A DNA stretch of 64,000 nucleotides, taken from NCBI GenBank assembly GCA_023383815.1, contig JAHDYG010000019.1:1-64000 (forward strand), read 5' to 3'. Below are positions 34,947 to 44,270 of the stretch, in pieces. Numbering within the stretch: position 1 is the first letter of the stretch; each line of letters starts with the position of its first letter. Under the pieces are notes generated by a model. That model ran no database searches. It saw nothing but the letters and a program-made list of their open reading frames with translations, and had not been told where the DNA came from. Source of the stretch: Rhodocyclaceae bacterium. GTDB lineage: Bacteria > Pseudomonadota > Gammaproteobacteria > Burkholderiales > Rhodocyclaceae. The position numbers and the translations under genes are program-made.

Positions 34947-35747
34947 ATGATCGACCTCCATTGTCACTTGCTGCCTGGTATCGATGATGGCGCGAAGGAT
35001 CTGGAAACTGCGCTGGCGATGGCACGCATGGCGGTCGCGGACGGAATCCGGGTCCTGGCCTGCACGCCACATGTCTATCCGGGCATGTTCGAAAATGATA
35101 GCCACGGGATACGAGCGGCGATCGAGGTTCTGCAGACCAGACTGGACGAGGAAGGGATCGCACTCCGGCTCGTCATCGGAGCAGACGCACACATGACGCC
35201 GGAACTGCCGCGGCGACTCAAGGAAGGGACCGTTCCGTCGCTGGGCGGTACGCGCTATTTCCTGCTCGAACCGCCCCACCATGTTTCTCCACCGCGTCTT
35301 GACGAGTATGTCTTCAACCTCCTTGCAGTCGGGCTGGTACCCGTAGTCACGCATCCGGAGCGCCTGACCTGGATCGAAGAGCACTATGAACTGTTTCAGA
35401 AACTTGTCCGCCAGGGGGCGTGGATGCAGGTGACGGCGGGCAGCCTGACGGGGCGCTTTGGCGATACTCCGCGCTACTGGGGCGAGCGGATGCTGGATGA
35501 GGGCCTCGTCCATATTCTCGCGACCGACGCACATAGTGCTCGCGGAAGACCGCCTCTGCTTGCCGAAGCAAGGGAGGCCGCGAGCCGTTACGTTGGGCAG
35601 GGCGAAGCAAGAAATCTGGTCGAGGTGCGCCCGGCTGGTATACTCGACAACCGCCCTCCGGACAAACTGCCGGCCTTGCCGGCGCGTTCTGCGACGACTC
35701 GTCGCCCCGGGCGTGGAATACTCAAAAGATTGTTCGGATTGCGCTGA
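34947..35747 (+). CDS. PHP-type tyrosine-protein phosphatase (CpsB/CapC/YwqE family)
   Basis: 266 residues. The PHP metal-site motifs are all present: IDLHCHLLPGIDDGAKD at the N-terminus, CTPHVYPGMFENDS, GADAHMTPEL, VVTHPERLTWI and ATDAHSARGRPP. This family dephosphorylates the tyrosine-rich tails of capsule/EPS kinases. The ATG at 34947 fits the conserved MIDLHCHLLPG start. The C-terminal 25 residues are basic. It is 51 bp upstream of the export protein and close to a Wzc-like kinase, its likely substrate. Confidence 0.9.
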   Translation: MIDLHCHLLPGIDDGAKDLETALAMARMAVADGIRVLACTPHVYPGMFENDSHGIRAAIEVLQTRLDEEGIALRLVIGADAHMTPELPRRLKEGTVPSLGGTRYFLLEPPHHVSPPRLDEYVFNLLAVGLVPVVTHPERLTWIEEHYELFQKLVRQGAWMQVTAGSLTGRFGDTPRYWGERMLDEGLVHILATDAHSARGRPPLLAEAREAASRYVGQGEARNLVEVRPAGILDNRPPDKLPALPARSATTRRPGRGILKRLFGLR

Positions 35748-35798
35748 CCACGAGTGGAAACATTGGGTGTCCGCTCGGGTTCGAAGGAGAGTTCGAGG

Positions 35799-36533
35799 AT
35801 GTTTCCGAGTATTTCGCGCGTCGGCGTATGTATTTTCCTGATTGGTTGGCTCGCCAGTGCCGTAGCAGGTGATCTCATCAATGATCAGGATGCAGGCGCG
35901 AAGAAGATCGGAGCGGACACGGCGACTGTGCCGGACGCGAATGCACCGGTACGACGGGTCGCGCTGCCCAGTACGCACGATTACGTGATTGGGCCACACG
36001 ATCTGCTCGAGATCTCGGTTTTTCGCGTTGATGAGTTGTCTCGTACGGTTCGGGTCAATTCGCGTGGCGCAATCTCGATGCCGATGATCGGAACGATCCA
36101 GGCGGCTGGAATGACGGCAGCAGAGGTCGAAGACCAGATCGCGGCGCGTCTGCTCGAGTGCTGCCTTCAGGATCCACAGGTGAGCATCTTCATCAAGGAG
36201 TTCGTGAGCCAGCGCGTCACGGTCGAAGGCGAGGTGGAGAAGCCGGGGGTGTACGCACTGACCGGACGTACCACGCTGCTGCAGGCGCTTGCGATGGCGT
36301 CCGGGGTGGGAGAACTGGCTGAACTGGGAGACGTACGGGTGTTCCGGGATCAGCAGGATGGCACGAAGGAGCAGTTGCTATACGACATCAAGGCGATCCG
36401 CGAAGGTGTACAGCCCGATCCGGTCATCCAGGGCAATGATATCGTGGTGGTGAATCGTTCGGGGAGCAAGGGATTCATCCGCGACGTCACCAATACACTG
36501 CGTGGATTCATCGGGTTCGGTACGGTTCGATGA
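35799..36533 (+). CDS. Outer-membrane polysaccharide export protein (Wza-like)
   Basis: 244 residues. A hydrophobic signal (residues 7-25, VGVCIFLIGWLASAVAG) without an obvious lipobox cysteine. Poly_export domain: DYVIGPHDLLEISVFRVDELSRTVRVNSRGAISMPMIGTIQAAGMTAAEVEDQIAARLLE, then a SLBB domain VSQRVTVEGEVEKPGVYALTGRTTLLQALAMASGV. ATG at 35799 has AAGGAG 9 nt upstream. The protein is shorter than Wza (about 380) and would need a partner or resembles the short export proteins of EPS systems. Confidence 0.9.
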   Translation: MFPSISRVGVCIFLIGWLASAVAGDLINDQDAGAKKIGADTATVPDANAPVRRVALPSTHDYVIGPHDLLEISVFRVDELSRTVRVNSRGAISMPMIGTIQAAGMTAAEVEDQIAARLLECCLQDPQVSIFIKEFVSQRVTVEGEVEKPGVYALTGRTTLLQALAMASGVGELAELGDVRVFRDQQDGTKEQLLYDIKAIREGVQPDPVIQGNDIVVVNRSGSKGFIRDVTNTLRGFIGFGTVR

Positions 36534-36625
36534 GCAGCTCCAGCGCTCCGACGGTCTGTGTCATGAATGAGCGTCTCTCCTTCCTGTCGGGCGCCGTTTG
36601 CGATTGCTTGTCACTGGGTTGAGTC

Positions 36626-38917
36626 ATGTCCATGCAGAACTCCGGCAATAGCGAACCAGAAGCACCTTTTGCTGCGGAGAGTCCGAAACAGGGAACTTCG
36701 CTGATCGAACGGCGCGAGAGCACGGCGCTGGCGGCGCCTATGCAATGGCGATCGGCGTTCGATGAAGAAGATGACGACACGATCAACCTGCGGGAGTACT
36801 GGGCGATCATCGTCAAGCGCAAGTGGACGGTGATCACCTTTTTCACGATCGTGGTCATGTCGGTGATCACGGCCACTTTCCTGATGACGCCGATCTACCG
36901 ATCGAGCCTGACCCTGCAGATCGATCGCCAGGAGGCCAAGGTCGTCGAGTTCCAGACCGTGACGCCGACCGAGATGCCGTCCGATGCCCGGGAGTTCTAT
37001 CAGACCCAGTACGAACTATTGCAGAGCCGGGCACTTGCGCAGCGCGTGATCGATCAGTTGAACCTTGGTGCCCACCCGCTCTTTGCGCCGCGTCAGAACG
37101 AATCGATCCGGGCCATTGTCCGCGATTGGTTCGGAGTAAACGATAAGTCCGTTGCGTCCAGGGATGCGGTCGACATCGAGCGCAACAGGGTTGTGAAGCA
37201 GTATCTCGATCAATTGAAGATCGATCCGGTGCGCAATTCACGCCTCGTGAAGATCCATTTCGAGAGCCCGGATGCTGCCCTGGCGGCGCGCATCGTCAAC
37301 GCAATCTCGGACAGTTTCATCAGCCTGAACCTTGAACGGCGCATGGATGCATCTTCGTATGCGGCAACCTTCCTCGAGGAGCGCTTGCAGCAGATCAAGC
37401 TCAAGCTCGAGCAGTCTGAGAAGGCGTTGGTCGAGTTCGCCCGAGAGGAGCAAATCGTTCGCAGCGGCAATCAGGACAGTATCGATACGCAGGTGATGCA
37501 GGAGTTTACGACCGCGCTGGCACGCGCGCAGCAGGAGCGCATCCGTGCTGAGGCCATGTTCAAGCAGATTCAGAGCGGCAAGGTCGACGGACTGCCGATC
37601 GTACTGGAAAACAAGGTCATCCAGGAATTCAAGCAACTCAAGGCGAAACTCGAGGCCGAGTACCAGGAGAATCTCAGGACATTCAAACCTGCCTATCCAA
37701 AAATGCAGGAGCTGAAAGGCAAGATTGATGAAATTCAGGCACGTATCGTGGAGGAGCTGAACAGCATACGGTCGGGAATCCGGGCGACCTATGAGAGCGC
37801 GCGAGCGCAGGAGGGGTTGCTGCAAGCCAAGATGGACGAGAGCAAGCAGAACGTACTCAGTGTCCAGGATCGCAGCATCCAGTACAACATTCTCAAGCGC
37901 GAGGTCGATACCAACCGCCAGCTCTACGACGGGTTGCTGCAGCGCTACAAGGAGGTTGGTGTTGCCGGCGGGGTCGGTATCAACAACGTGTCCGTGGTCG
38001 ATCGTGCCGAAGTTCCGGTTCATCCCCACAAGCCGAACAAGACGCTGAACGTCCTGATCGCCGCGGTAGTCGGTCTGTTCGGCGGGATCGGACTCGCCTT
38101 CCTGTTTGAACATCTTGACGACACTGTGAAGGGTGGCGAGGATCTGGAGCGACTGATGGGGTTGCCGGTGCTGGGTGTGGTTCCGTTGGTGCGCTCAGAA
38201 GGGGGAGGGCGCGTGCCGGAACTCGTGAGTGAGCAGTTGAAGGATGTTCGCTCTGCATTCTCGGAGGCCTACCGGTCCTTGCGCACCGCTTTGCAGTTCT
38301 CGACGGCGCAGGGAATGCCGAGGGTGCTCATGGTGACCAGCGCTTCCATGGGTGAGGGCAAGAGCACAACCGCAATGGCGCTTTCCGTAAACCTGGCTCT
38401 TGCGGGTGCGAAGGTGCTGCTGATTGACGCCGACCTGCGCAAGGCGTCCCTGCACAGGAAGCTCGGTCTCGACAATTCTTGTGGGCTCACCAACCATCTG
38501 GCGGGCGACGCAGAACCGGTGGATATCACGCAGCCGACGCAGTATGAAAGGATGTTCGTGATCACGTCCGGTCCGCTGCCACCCAACCCGGCTGAGCTTC
38601 TGGGTGGGCATAAGATGCGGGCTCTGCTCGATCTGGCGCGTTCCCGTTTCGACTGTATCGTGGTCGATGGCCCGCCCGTGCTGGGGCTGGCCGACGCGCC
38701 GTTGCTCGGGACCATGACGGACGCGGTCGTCGTCGTCGTCGAGTCGGCGGCGACCCGCAAGGATTTTCTGTCGGGAGCGCTCAAGCGCTTGCGCGGAACT
38801 CGCACGCATGTGATCGGCAGCGTGCTGACGAAAGTGGACGCGCGAGGCGGTTCCTACGGCTACTACCACAATTACTATTATCAGTATGGTGGTAGCCAGG
38901 CCCGGCAGCATTCATGA
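36626..38917 (+). CDS. Chain-length determinant / BY-kinase tyrosine autokinase (Wzc-like)
   Basis: 763 residues. N-terminal Wzz domain with first TM at about 70-92 (WTVITFFTIVVMSVITATFLM), a long periplasmic coiled coil (about residues 240-440) and a second TM near 475-495 (VLIAAVVGLFGGIGLAFLF). The cytoplasmic kinase has Walker A SMGEGKST (about 574-581), Walker A' LLIDADLRKAS and Walker B FDCIVVDGPP (about 675-684). The tail carries seven tyrosines in residues 744-754, the autophosphorylation cluster. It controls polymer length and export with the Wza-like protein upstream. ATGA overlap with the J-domain gene downstream. Confidence 0.95.
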   Translation: MSMQNSGNSEPEAPFAAESPKQGTSLIERRESTALAAPMQWRSAFDEEDDDTINLREYWAIIVKRKWTVITFFTIVVMSVITATFLMTPIYRSSLTLQIDRQEAKVVEFQTVTPTEMPSDAREFYQTQYELLQSRALAQRVIDQLNLGAHPLFAPRQNESIRAIVRDWFGVNDKSVASRDAVDIERNRVVKQYLDQLKIDPVRNSRLVKIHFESPDAALAARIVNAISDSFISLNLERRMDASSYAATFLEERLQQIKLKLEQSEKALVEFAREEQIVRSGNQDSIDTQVMQEFTTALARAQQERIRAEAMFKQIQSGKVDGLPIVLENKVIQEFKQLKAKLEAEYQENLRTFKPAYPKMQELKGKIDEIQARIVEELNSIRSGIRATYESARAQEGLLQAKMDESKQNVLSVQDRSIQYNILKREVDTNRQLYDGLLQRYKEVGVAGGVGINNVSVVDRAEVPVHPHKPNKTLNVLIAAVVGLFGGIGLAFLFEHLDDTVKGGEDLERLMGLPVLGVVPLVRSEGGGRVPELVSEQLKDVRSAFSEAYRSLRTALQFSTAQGMPRVLMVTSASMGEGKSTTAMALSVNLALAGAKVLLIDADLRKASLHRKLGLDNSCGLTNHLAGDAEPVDITQPTQYERMFVITSGPLPPNPAELLGGHKMRALLDLARSRFDCIVVDGPPVLGLADAPLLGTMTDAVVVVVESAATRKDFLSGALKRLRGTRTHVIGSVLTKVDARGGSYGYYHNYYYQYGGSQARQHS

Positions 38918-40461
38918 CTGCTCAGCCGTGGCTGGAGAAGGTGACGGCGCGCGATCTTGCGCTGTCCGTCTTCAAACGGCCGGATGCGCATGCCGGCCTG
39001 ATCGCTGGACGAGTTGCGCTGCCAGATGACGTGATCGATGTCATACGCCTCGCAAAGGAGGCTGCCGACCACCGAGGTGAGCCCGCGTACGACGATGAAT
39101 TCCACCAGGCAGCCCTGTTCTTTGTCGAACACGTCCTGCTCGGCAGCGGAGGCGATCACTATCGGACCCTCGGTGTCACGCGTGTGGCTGATCCGAGAAC
39201 CGTGCGTGAGCACTACCGCTTGTTGGTCGCGATCTTTCATCCGGATCGCGGTCCATGGCCGGCCGGGTGCCGGGAAGATCTTACGGCAAGGCTAAATGTC
39301 GCCTACCGGGTCCTGAAGGATCCGGTTGCCCGAGGGGCCTATGACACGGATCGTGGCCGTTCGAAAACCATTCAGATGGGGGGTGGCGGGCCGGCCCCGC
39401 AACGGTGCGTGGATCCGGTCGAAGAAGCTCTGCCGGAGCCCTTTCTGAGTCGCTTTCCCCCCGTAGTGCAGAGGAACTTCCCTCAGTTCGTGCTTGGAGT
39501 CGTGGCGTTTCTGGGGTGCCTTCTGGTGCTCGGGGTCTACCTGAACCGTGCGCCCCCGGAAGCCATTGGAATGGGTGCGACGACGAGTGCCGACAGCGAT
39601 CATGGGGCTCCATACGGGCATCTCCTCGGCCGCGCTCGTGAGCCGCTGCTGGCGCGGGTCGAGACTGTGGCGGCGAATGTCGAACCGGATCGAATCGGGT
39701 CAGAGCATCGTCCAGGGCTGACGCTACCGGATCACCGACCAGGTTCTTCAGGGAAGCCGGATCGTTCTTCAACGGATCAAGCCGCCGAGGACGTTCCTGG
39801 AAATAGTGGATCGGAAAGTCCATTCCGGATTGCCTCGGAGCGTGAAGCGGCGAAGTCCGATGGTGCGCTTCGAAGTAAGGCGGTAGCGCCGGAAGTGGGT
39901 GCGAGACAGGAGACGGGTCCAGTCATCGATCTCTCGCACGTGGAGACTTCGTCATCCGTTGGGGAGGAGGCGGCGAGTCGGTTGAACGTGCGTACTTCCG
40001 GGGGTGGCCAGCAACAGGGAGGTGTGGCCCCGGGATCGAGAGCGGAGGGGGCAACTCCTTCGCTTGTCGTCGCACCAGACGCCAAACGGACCCAAACTGG
40101 TCTGCGGCAAGCTGAAGTGGTTGATCTGCTCAATCGTTTTGCCATGGCGTACAGGAATGCACGTCTGGAGGAACTGATGGACCTGTTCGCCGACGATGCA
40201 CGCTCCAACTCGGGTAACAGAGACGGGATTCACAGGGACTACGATGATCTGTTTCGCCTCACGAACGCGCGTGACATCGAGTTTCATGATTTTGAATGGG
40301 AGCTCGATGGCAACCACGGGACGGGTCGAGGAACTTATGTCGCCCGTGTTCTGCCCGCGGGGCGGAGCAGTGAGGACCTGCATTTGGGCAGCGTGCGGTT
40401 GAGCGTTGTCAAATCGAACGGTCGGGCACGGATTCGGGAGTTGTTTCACCGTACCGACTAG
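38914..40461 (+). CDS. J-domain membrane protein with NTF2-like C-terminus
   Basis: 515 residues. A J-domain lies at about 80-148 (DHYRTLGVTRVADPRTVREHYRLLVAIFHPDRG... LNVAYRVLKDPVARGAYD) with HPD at 109-111. One TM helix spans about 190-210. A Pro/Ser/Glu-rich low-complexity linker covers about 212-395. The C-terminal SnoaL/NTF2-like domain is about 400-515 (VVDLLNRFAMAYRNARLEELMDLFADDARSNSGNRDGI). The HPD tripeptide indicates DnaK recruitment on the cytoplasmic side, with the NTF2-like part outside. It overlaps the kinase gene by 4 bp, so the two are co-translated. Role unknown; a chaperone adaptor for the export complex is possible. Confidence 0.8.
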   Translation: MTAQPWLEKVTARDLALSVFKRPDAHAGLIAGRVALPDDVIDVIRLAKEAADHRGEPAYDDEFHQAALFFVEHVLLGSGGDHYRTLGVTRVADPRTVREHYRLLVAIFHPDRGPWPAGCREDLTARLNVAYRVLKDPVARGAYDTDRGRSKTIQMGGGGPAPQRCVDPVEEALPEPFLSRFPPVVQRNFPQFVLGVVAFLGCLLVLGVYLNRAPPEAIGMGATTSADSDHGAPYGHLLGRAREPLLARVETVAANVEPDRIGSEHRPGLTLPDHRPGSSGKPDRSSTDQAAEDVPGNSGSESPFRIASEREAAKSDGALRSKAVAPEVGARQETGPVIDLSHVETSSSVGEEAASRLNVRTSGGGQQQGGVAPGSRAEGATPSLVVAPDAKRTQTGLRQAEVVDLLNRFAMAYRNARLEELMDLFADDARSNSGNRDGIHRDYDDLFRLTNARDIEFHDFEWELDGNHGTGRGTYVARVLPAGRSSEDLHLGSVRLSVVKSNGRARIRELFHRTD

Positions 40462-40477
40462 CGATCGGTCCGGATCT

Positions 40478-42016
40478 TCAAGCCTCCGCCTGGCGCCTGA
40501 AGTCCCGCAAACGAAAACCCAGTCCGTACAGCGCTGTGAAATACGCTGCGGCCCCGGCGGTGACGAGCAGAGCGAGACGGCCGGCGCGCTCGAACGCCGG
40601 GTAGGTGAGCCACTGCTCCGCGCTGCCCTTGCCGAACCACAGCAGCACCCCCATCACGAGCAGCGCGATCGCGAGCTTTCCGACAAAAGGTCCCCAGCCG
40701 GCGAGGGGGCGGTAAGCTTCCTGTCGGCGCAGACCCCGGTAGAGCAGGCCTGCGTTGAGCAGGGAGGCAAGTCCGATCGAAAGCGCCAGACCAGCGTGCT
40801 GGAGCGGTACGATGAAGGCGAGGTTCATGAGCTGCGTCGCAGCGAGCGTGATGATCGCGAAGCGGACCGGTGTGCGGATGTCCTGCCGGGCATAGAAGCC
40901 GGGGGCGAGAATCTTGACCAGGATGAGGCCGGTCAGCCCGACACTGTATGCGATCAGTGCAAGACGGGTCTGCATGACGTCGTTCGCGCTGAAGGCGCCA
41001 TGGTGAAACAGGGTCGAGATCAGCGGTACAGCCAGGATCGCGAGGGCGAGCGCGGCGGGTAGCGTCAGCAACAGGGTCAGCCGCAGCCCCCAGTCGAGCA
41101 ATGATGAGAAATCTTCGGTCCGCTCGGTGGCATGCAGCTTCGACAGACCCGGCAGCAGGATCGTACCCAGGGCGGCGCCGAGAAGCCCGGCCGGAAACTC
41201 CATCAGCCGGTCTGCGTAGTACAGCCATGAAACGCTTCCGCTCTGCAGGAAGGAGGCGAAGATCGTATTGATGAGCAAGGACACCTGTGCGACCGAGACG
41301 CCCAGCATGGCCGGCAGCATGAGCTTCGCGATGCGCCGCACGCCAGAGTCCGACAGCGCGAGGTCGAAACGCGGCAGCATGCCGATCCGTGCGAGCGGGC
41401 GCAGTTGCAGCAGCAACTGGAGGAGGCCGCCGATGAACACCGCCCATGCCAGTGCGACGATCGGCGGGTCGAACCACGGGGCGGCAAAGAGCGCCATGCC
41501 GATGAACGACAGGTTCAGCAGGACGGGTGTGAAGGCCGGAATCGCGAACCGGCTCCAGGTGTTCAGGATGCCTCCGGCCAGCGCGACCAGCGACATGAAG
41601 AGGATGTAGGGAAAGGTGATGCGGGTCAGCTCGACCGTAAGTGCGAATTTTTCGGAATCGGCGGAGAACCCGGGGGCGGAGACCAGGATGATGAGCGGCG
41701 CGGCCAGGATCCCCAGTGCAGAGATGGCCGCAACCACCAGTCCGAGCACCGTGGCCACGCGGTTCACGAGTCGATGCGTCTCTTCCGGGGAGGTGCGGTT
41801 GCGGTACTCCGCAAGGATTGGAACGAACGCCTGTGAGAACGCACCTTCGGCGAACATCCGGCGCAAGAGGTTCGGCAGGCGGAACGCGACGAAAAACGCG
41901 TCGGTCGCCATGCCGGCGCCGAAGGTGCGGGCAATGACGAAATCACGGACGAAACCCAGAACCCGCGACAGCATGGTCATCCCGCTCACGGTCGCAAGTG
42001 CTCGCAGCAGATTCAT
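40478..42016 (-). CDS. murJ: Lipid II flippase MurJ
   Basis: 512 residues, about 14 helices, the peptidoglycan lipid II flippase of the MOP superfamily. N-terminal [66 protein letters not shown] is diagnostic of MurJ/MviN, with the essential Arg residues in the first helices. It ends 16 bp from the convergent EPS operon and is divergent from rpsT, the usual betaproteobacterial arrangement. Confidence 0.96.
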   Translation of the reverse strand: MNLLRALATVSGMTMLSRVLGFVRDFVIARTFGAGMATDAFFVAFRLPNLLRRMFAEGAFSQAFVPILAEYRNRTSPEETHRLVNRVATVLGLVVAAISALGILAAPLIILVSAPGFSADSEKFALTVELTRITFPYILFMSLVALAGGILNTWSRFAIPAFTPVLLNLSFIGMALFAAPWFDPPIVALAWAVFIGGLLQLLLQLRPLARIGMLPRFDLALSDSGVRRIAKLMLPAMLGVSVAQVSLLINTIFASFLQSGSVSWLYYADRLMEFPAGLLGAALGTILLPGLSKLHATERTEDFSSLLDWGLRLTLLLTLPAALALAILAVPLISTLFHHGAFSANDVMQTRLALIAYSVGLTGLILVKILAPGFYARQDIRTPVRFAIITLAATQLMNLAFIVPLQHAGLALSIGLASLLNAGLLYRGLRRQEAYRPLAGWGPFVGKLAIALLVMGVLLWFGKGSAEQWLTYPAFERAGRLALLVTAGAAAYFTALYGLGFRLRDFRRQAEA

Positions 42017-42102
42017 GGGATCGACGCAAAAGGCTCCATGATAGCGGCTCGCCGTACCCTGGCGGTGCCTTCTTCATGCAAGACCGGGTGTGGAATTGCG
42101 CC

Positions 42103-42131
42103 TTGCATTTGTTCTGTTCGGCGGCTAGAAT
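42103..42131 (+). promoter_or_regulatory. rpsT promoter
   Basis: -35 TTGCAT (42103-42108), an exact 17-bp spacer and -10 TAGAAT (42126-42131). The predicted start is near 42138, about 31 nt before the rpsT ATG. One of the best sigma70 matches in the window. Confidence 0.7.
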
Positions 42132-42168
42132 CCCGGGTTTTACAGAACACCTCAACGGAAGAACATCT

Positions 42169-42435
42169 ATGGCCAACTCGGCACAAGCCCGCAAGCGCGC
42201 TCGTCAGACGATCAAGGCGCGTTCGCACAACGCGAGCCTGCGCTCCCGTCTGCGTACCGCCATCAAGGCCGTGCGCAAGGCGATCGGCGGCGGCGACAAG
42301 GACTCCGCACAGGCAGTTTTCCGCACCTCGATGAGCACCATCGACAGCATCGCGGACAAGCGGATCATCCACAAGAACAAGGCCGCGCGTCACAAGAGCC
42401 GCCTGTCGGCTGCGATCAAGGCAATGGCTGCCTGA
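42169..42435 (+). CDS. rpsT: 30S ribosomal protein S20
   Basis: 88 residues, very basic and helical: [39 protein letters not shown]... [25 protein letters not shown] in family pattern. It binds 16S rRNA early in 30S assembly. The frame extends upstream to 41998, but the ATG at 42169 gives the exact family N-terminus and has GGAAG in front. Followed by a UUCG-loop terminator. Confidence 0.98.
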   Translation: MANSAQARKRARQTIKARSHNASLRSRLRTAIKAVRKAIGGGDKDSAQAVFRTSMSTIDSIADKRIIHKNKAARHKSRLSAAIKAMAA

Positions 42436-42459
42436 TCCGGGTTCTGCCGGTCGGTTCCG

Positions 42460-42490
42460 ACAACGGCGGCTTCGGCCGCCGTTGTTGTTT
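42460..42490 (+). terminator. rpsT terminator
   Basis: An 11-bp perfect stem ACAACGGCGGC-TTCG-GCCGCCGTTGT (42460-42485) with a UUCG tetraloop, followed by TGTTTCTG. It lies 24 nt after the rpsT stop. Confidence 0.85.
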
Positions 42491-42526
42491 CTGCTTGTTG
42501 TCGTTTCTGCCGTGTGAGGTGCGGTT

Positions 42527-42823
42527 TCAGGTGCCGGACGCTTGCTTGCTGCAGGGCTCGATCTGGAGGTTGTTGTCGCTGGCGAAGTTTACGAGGAACT
42601 TGTATGCCAGCGGTTCGATGTCATAGAGGCGGGCGTCGACCAGTACCGTCTTGTCTCCTCTGGCGTTGCTGCTGGGGCGCACAAAGGGTGAGTATTTCAT
42701 CCGGTTGTCGGCGCCGAATGCGGACATGATTCCGCACAGCCGATCGGCCCAGTCGCTCGGGCGGAATTTCTTCCCATCCCGGGTGACGCCGACGATCACG
42801 AAACTCTCTATGTTCTGATTCAT
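42527..42823 (-). CDS. DUF3579 protein
   Basis: 98 residues: MNQNIESFVIVGVTRDGKKFRPSDWADRLCGIMSAFG with RMKYSPFVRP and LYDIEPLAYKFLVNFASDNNLQIE. It matches the DUF3579 family, short cytoplasmic proteins conserved next to argD in betaproteobacteria. No function is established. Convergent with rpsT, divergent from argD. Confidence 0.85.
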   Translation of the reverse strand: MNQNIESFVIVGVTRDGKKFRPSDWADRLCGIMSAFGADNRMKYSPFVRPSSNARGDKTVLVDARLYDIEPLAYKFLVNFASDNNLQIEPCSKQASGT

Positions 42824-42987
42824 GTGTCACGCTGTGGGGCTGCAGCGAAATTGCGGGGTGCCGCGCTGCACAATGGGGCGAGATTCTATCAGAAAACCGC
42901 TTCGACGCAGGGGTTGAGAAACGATCCGGCGTGCGCATCAGTCGGTGCTGATGGAGGATGGAAGGGCTGGGTCACGGGTCCTGAATC

Positions 42988-43016
42988 TATACAACCGGAC
43001 CGGTTTCGCTTAAGAT
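42988..43016 (+). promoter_or_regulatory. argD promoter with internal palindrome
   Basis: -35 TATACA (42988-42993), a 17-bp spacer and -10 TAAGAT (43011-43016). The spacer contains a perfect palindrome AACCGGACCGGTT (42993-43005), a good place for a repressor. It does not resemble an ArgR box. Confidence 0.45.
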
Positions 43017-43032
43017 CCCGGCTTCGATCAGT

Positions 43033-43062
43033 CACGGCGGCGCCTGCCGCCGTGTGCGTTTC
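43033..43062 (+). terminator. Attenuator-like hairpin in the argD leader
   Basis: A perfect 9-bp stem CACGGCGGC-GCCT-GCCGCCGTG (43033-43054), then TGCGTTTC. It lies inside the predicted leader, 33 nt upstream of the argD ATG. The U-tract is short, so it may be a weak attenuator or only a structured leader. Confidence 0.45.
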
Positions 43063-43087
43063 TGGATCACATCGACCGGGGATTGTG

Positions 43088-44260
43088 ATGTCGCATCTCA
43101 TGAACACCTACGCCAGGCTGCCGGTGGCGTTTACCCATGGTGAAGGTGCCTGGCTCTTTGATGACACGGGCAAGCGCTATCTGGATGCCCTGTCGGGCAT
43201 TGCGGTGTCGACGCTGGGACACAACCACCCACGCCTGGTCCGGGCGATCGCAGAACAGGCTGCGTGCGTATTGCACACTTCGAATCTGTACCGGATTCCG
43301 CTGCAGGAGGAACTCTCCGACCGGCTCGCGACGCTTTCCGGCATGCAGGAGGTGTTCTTCTGCAACTCGGGCTGCGAGGCCAACGAGGCCGCGATCAAGC
43401 TCGCGCGTTTCTACGGACATCGCAAGGGCGTGGACCAGCCGGCGATCATCGTGATGGAGAATGCCTTTCACGGGCGCACGATGGCGACCCTGTCTGCAAC
43501 CGGAAATCGCAAGACCCAGGCCGGTTTCGAGCCCCTGGTGTCGGGCTTCGTCCGGGTTCCGTATCGCGATGCCGAGGCGGTGCGCAAGGTTGCGGAGCAC
43601 AATGGCAATGTGGTGGCCGTGCTGCTGGAGATGGTGCAGGGCGAAGGTGGAATCCACATCGCGGACGAGGCGTTCCAGCGCGAATTGCGCGCAATCTGCG
43701 ACGAACGCGGCTGGCTCTTGATGTGCGACGAGGTCCAGTGCGGGGTGGGGCGCACCGGCGACTGGTTTGCCTTTCAGAGTTCGGGTGTGCTCCCGGACGT
43801 GGTCACTCTTGCGAAGGGTCTGGGGTCCGGAGTGCCGATCGGTGCCTGCCTCGTGGCTGGCCCGGCAGCCGGCCTGTTCGGCCCGGGTAACCATGGCTCG
43901 ACGTTTGGCGGCAATCCGCTCGCCTGTGCGGCGGCGCTGGAGACGCTCGAAACAATCGTGGATGACGATCTGCGTGGCAATGCGGTGCGGGTCGGCGAGC
44001 AGATCCAGGCGGGGTTGCTGCAGGCGCTGCACGGCGTATCCGGCGTGGTCGAGGTCCGCGCGCGTGGACTGATGATCGGTGTCGAGCTCGATCGTCCGTG
44101 TGGCGAACTGGTGAAGCAGGCGCTGGATGCCGGGCTGCTGATCAATGTCACGGCAGAGCGGGTCATCCGCCTGTTGCCGCCGCTGATCTTCTCCGCTCAG
44201 GATGCAGAGGCGCTGGTGGGCCTGCTTGCACCGATCGTGCGCCGGCATCTTGGACAGTGA
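43088..44260 (+). CDS. argD: Acetylornithine transaminase
   Basis: 390 residues, class III PLP aminotransferase that converts N-acetylglutamate semialdehyde to N-acetylornithine. Motifs: FCNSGCEANEAAIKLAR, FHGRTMATLSATG, LLMCDEVQCGVGRTG and the PLP-lysine region VVTLAKGLGSGVPIGA; HGSTFGGNPLACAAA. The frame is open to 42824; ATG at 43088 (or MNTYARLP at 43100) gives normal length. 10 bp before argF. Confidence 0.94.
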   Translation: MSHLMNTYARLPVAFTHGEGAWLFDDTGKRYLDALSGIAVSTLGHNHPRLVRAIAEQAACVLHTSNLYRIPLQEELSDRLATLSGMQEVFFCNSGCEANEAAIKLARFYGHRKGVDQPAIIVMENAFHGRTMATLSATGNRKTQAGFEPLVSGFVRVPYRDAEAVRKVAEHNGNVVAVLLEMVQGEGGIHIADEAFQRELRAICDERGWLLMCDEVQCGVGRTGDWFAFQSSGVLPDVVTLAKGLGSGVPIGACLVAGPAAGLFGPGNHGSTFGGNPLACAAALETLETIVDDDLRGNAVRVGEQIQAGLLQALHGVSGVVEVRARGLMIGVELDRPCGELVKQALDAGLLINVTAERVIRLLPPLIFSAQDAEALVGLLAPIVRRHLGQ

Positions 44261-44270
44261 GGCGGCGCCA

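Noticed and set aside
40449-40469. Small ACCGA/TCGGT dyad between the convergent EPS operon and murJ considered as a terminator
   Set aside because: Only a 5-bp stem inside coding ends, no U-tract on either strand.
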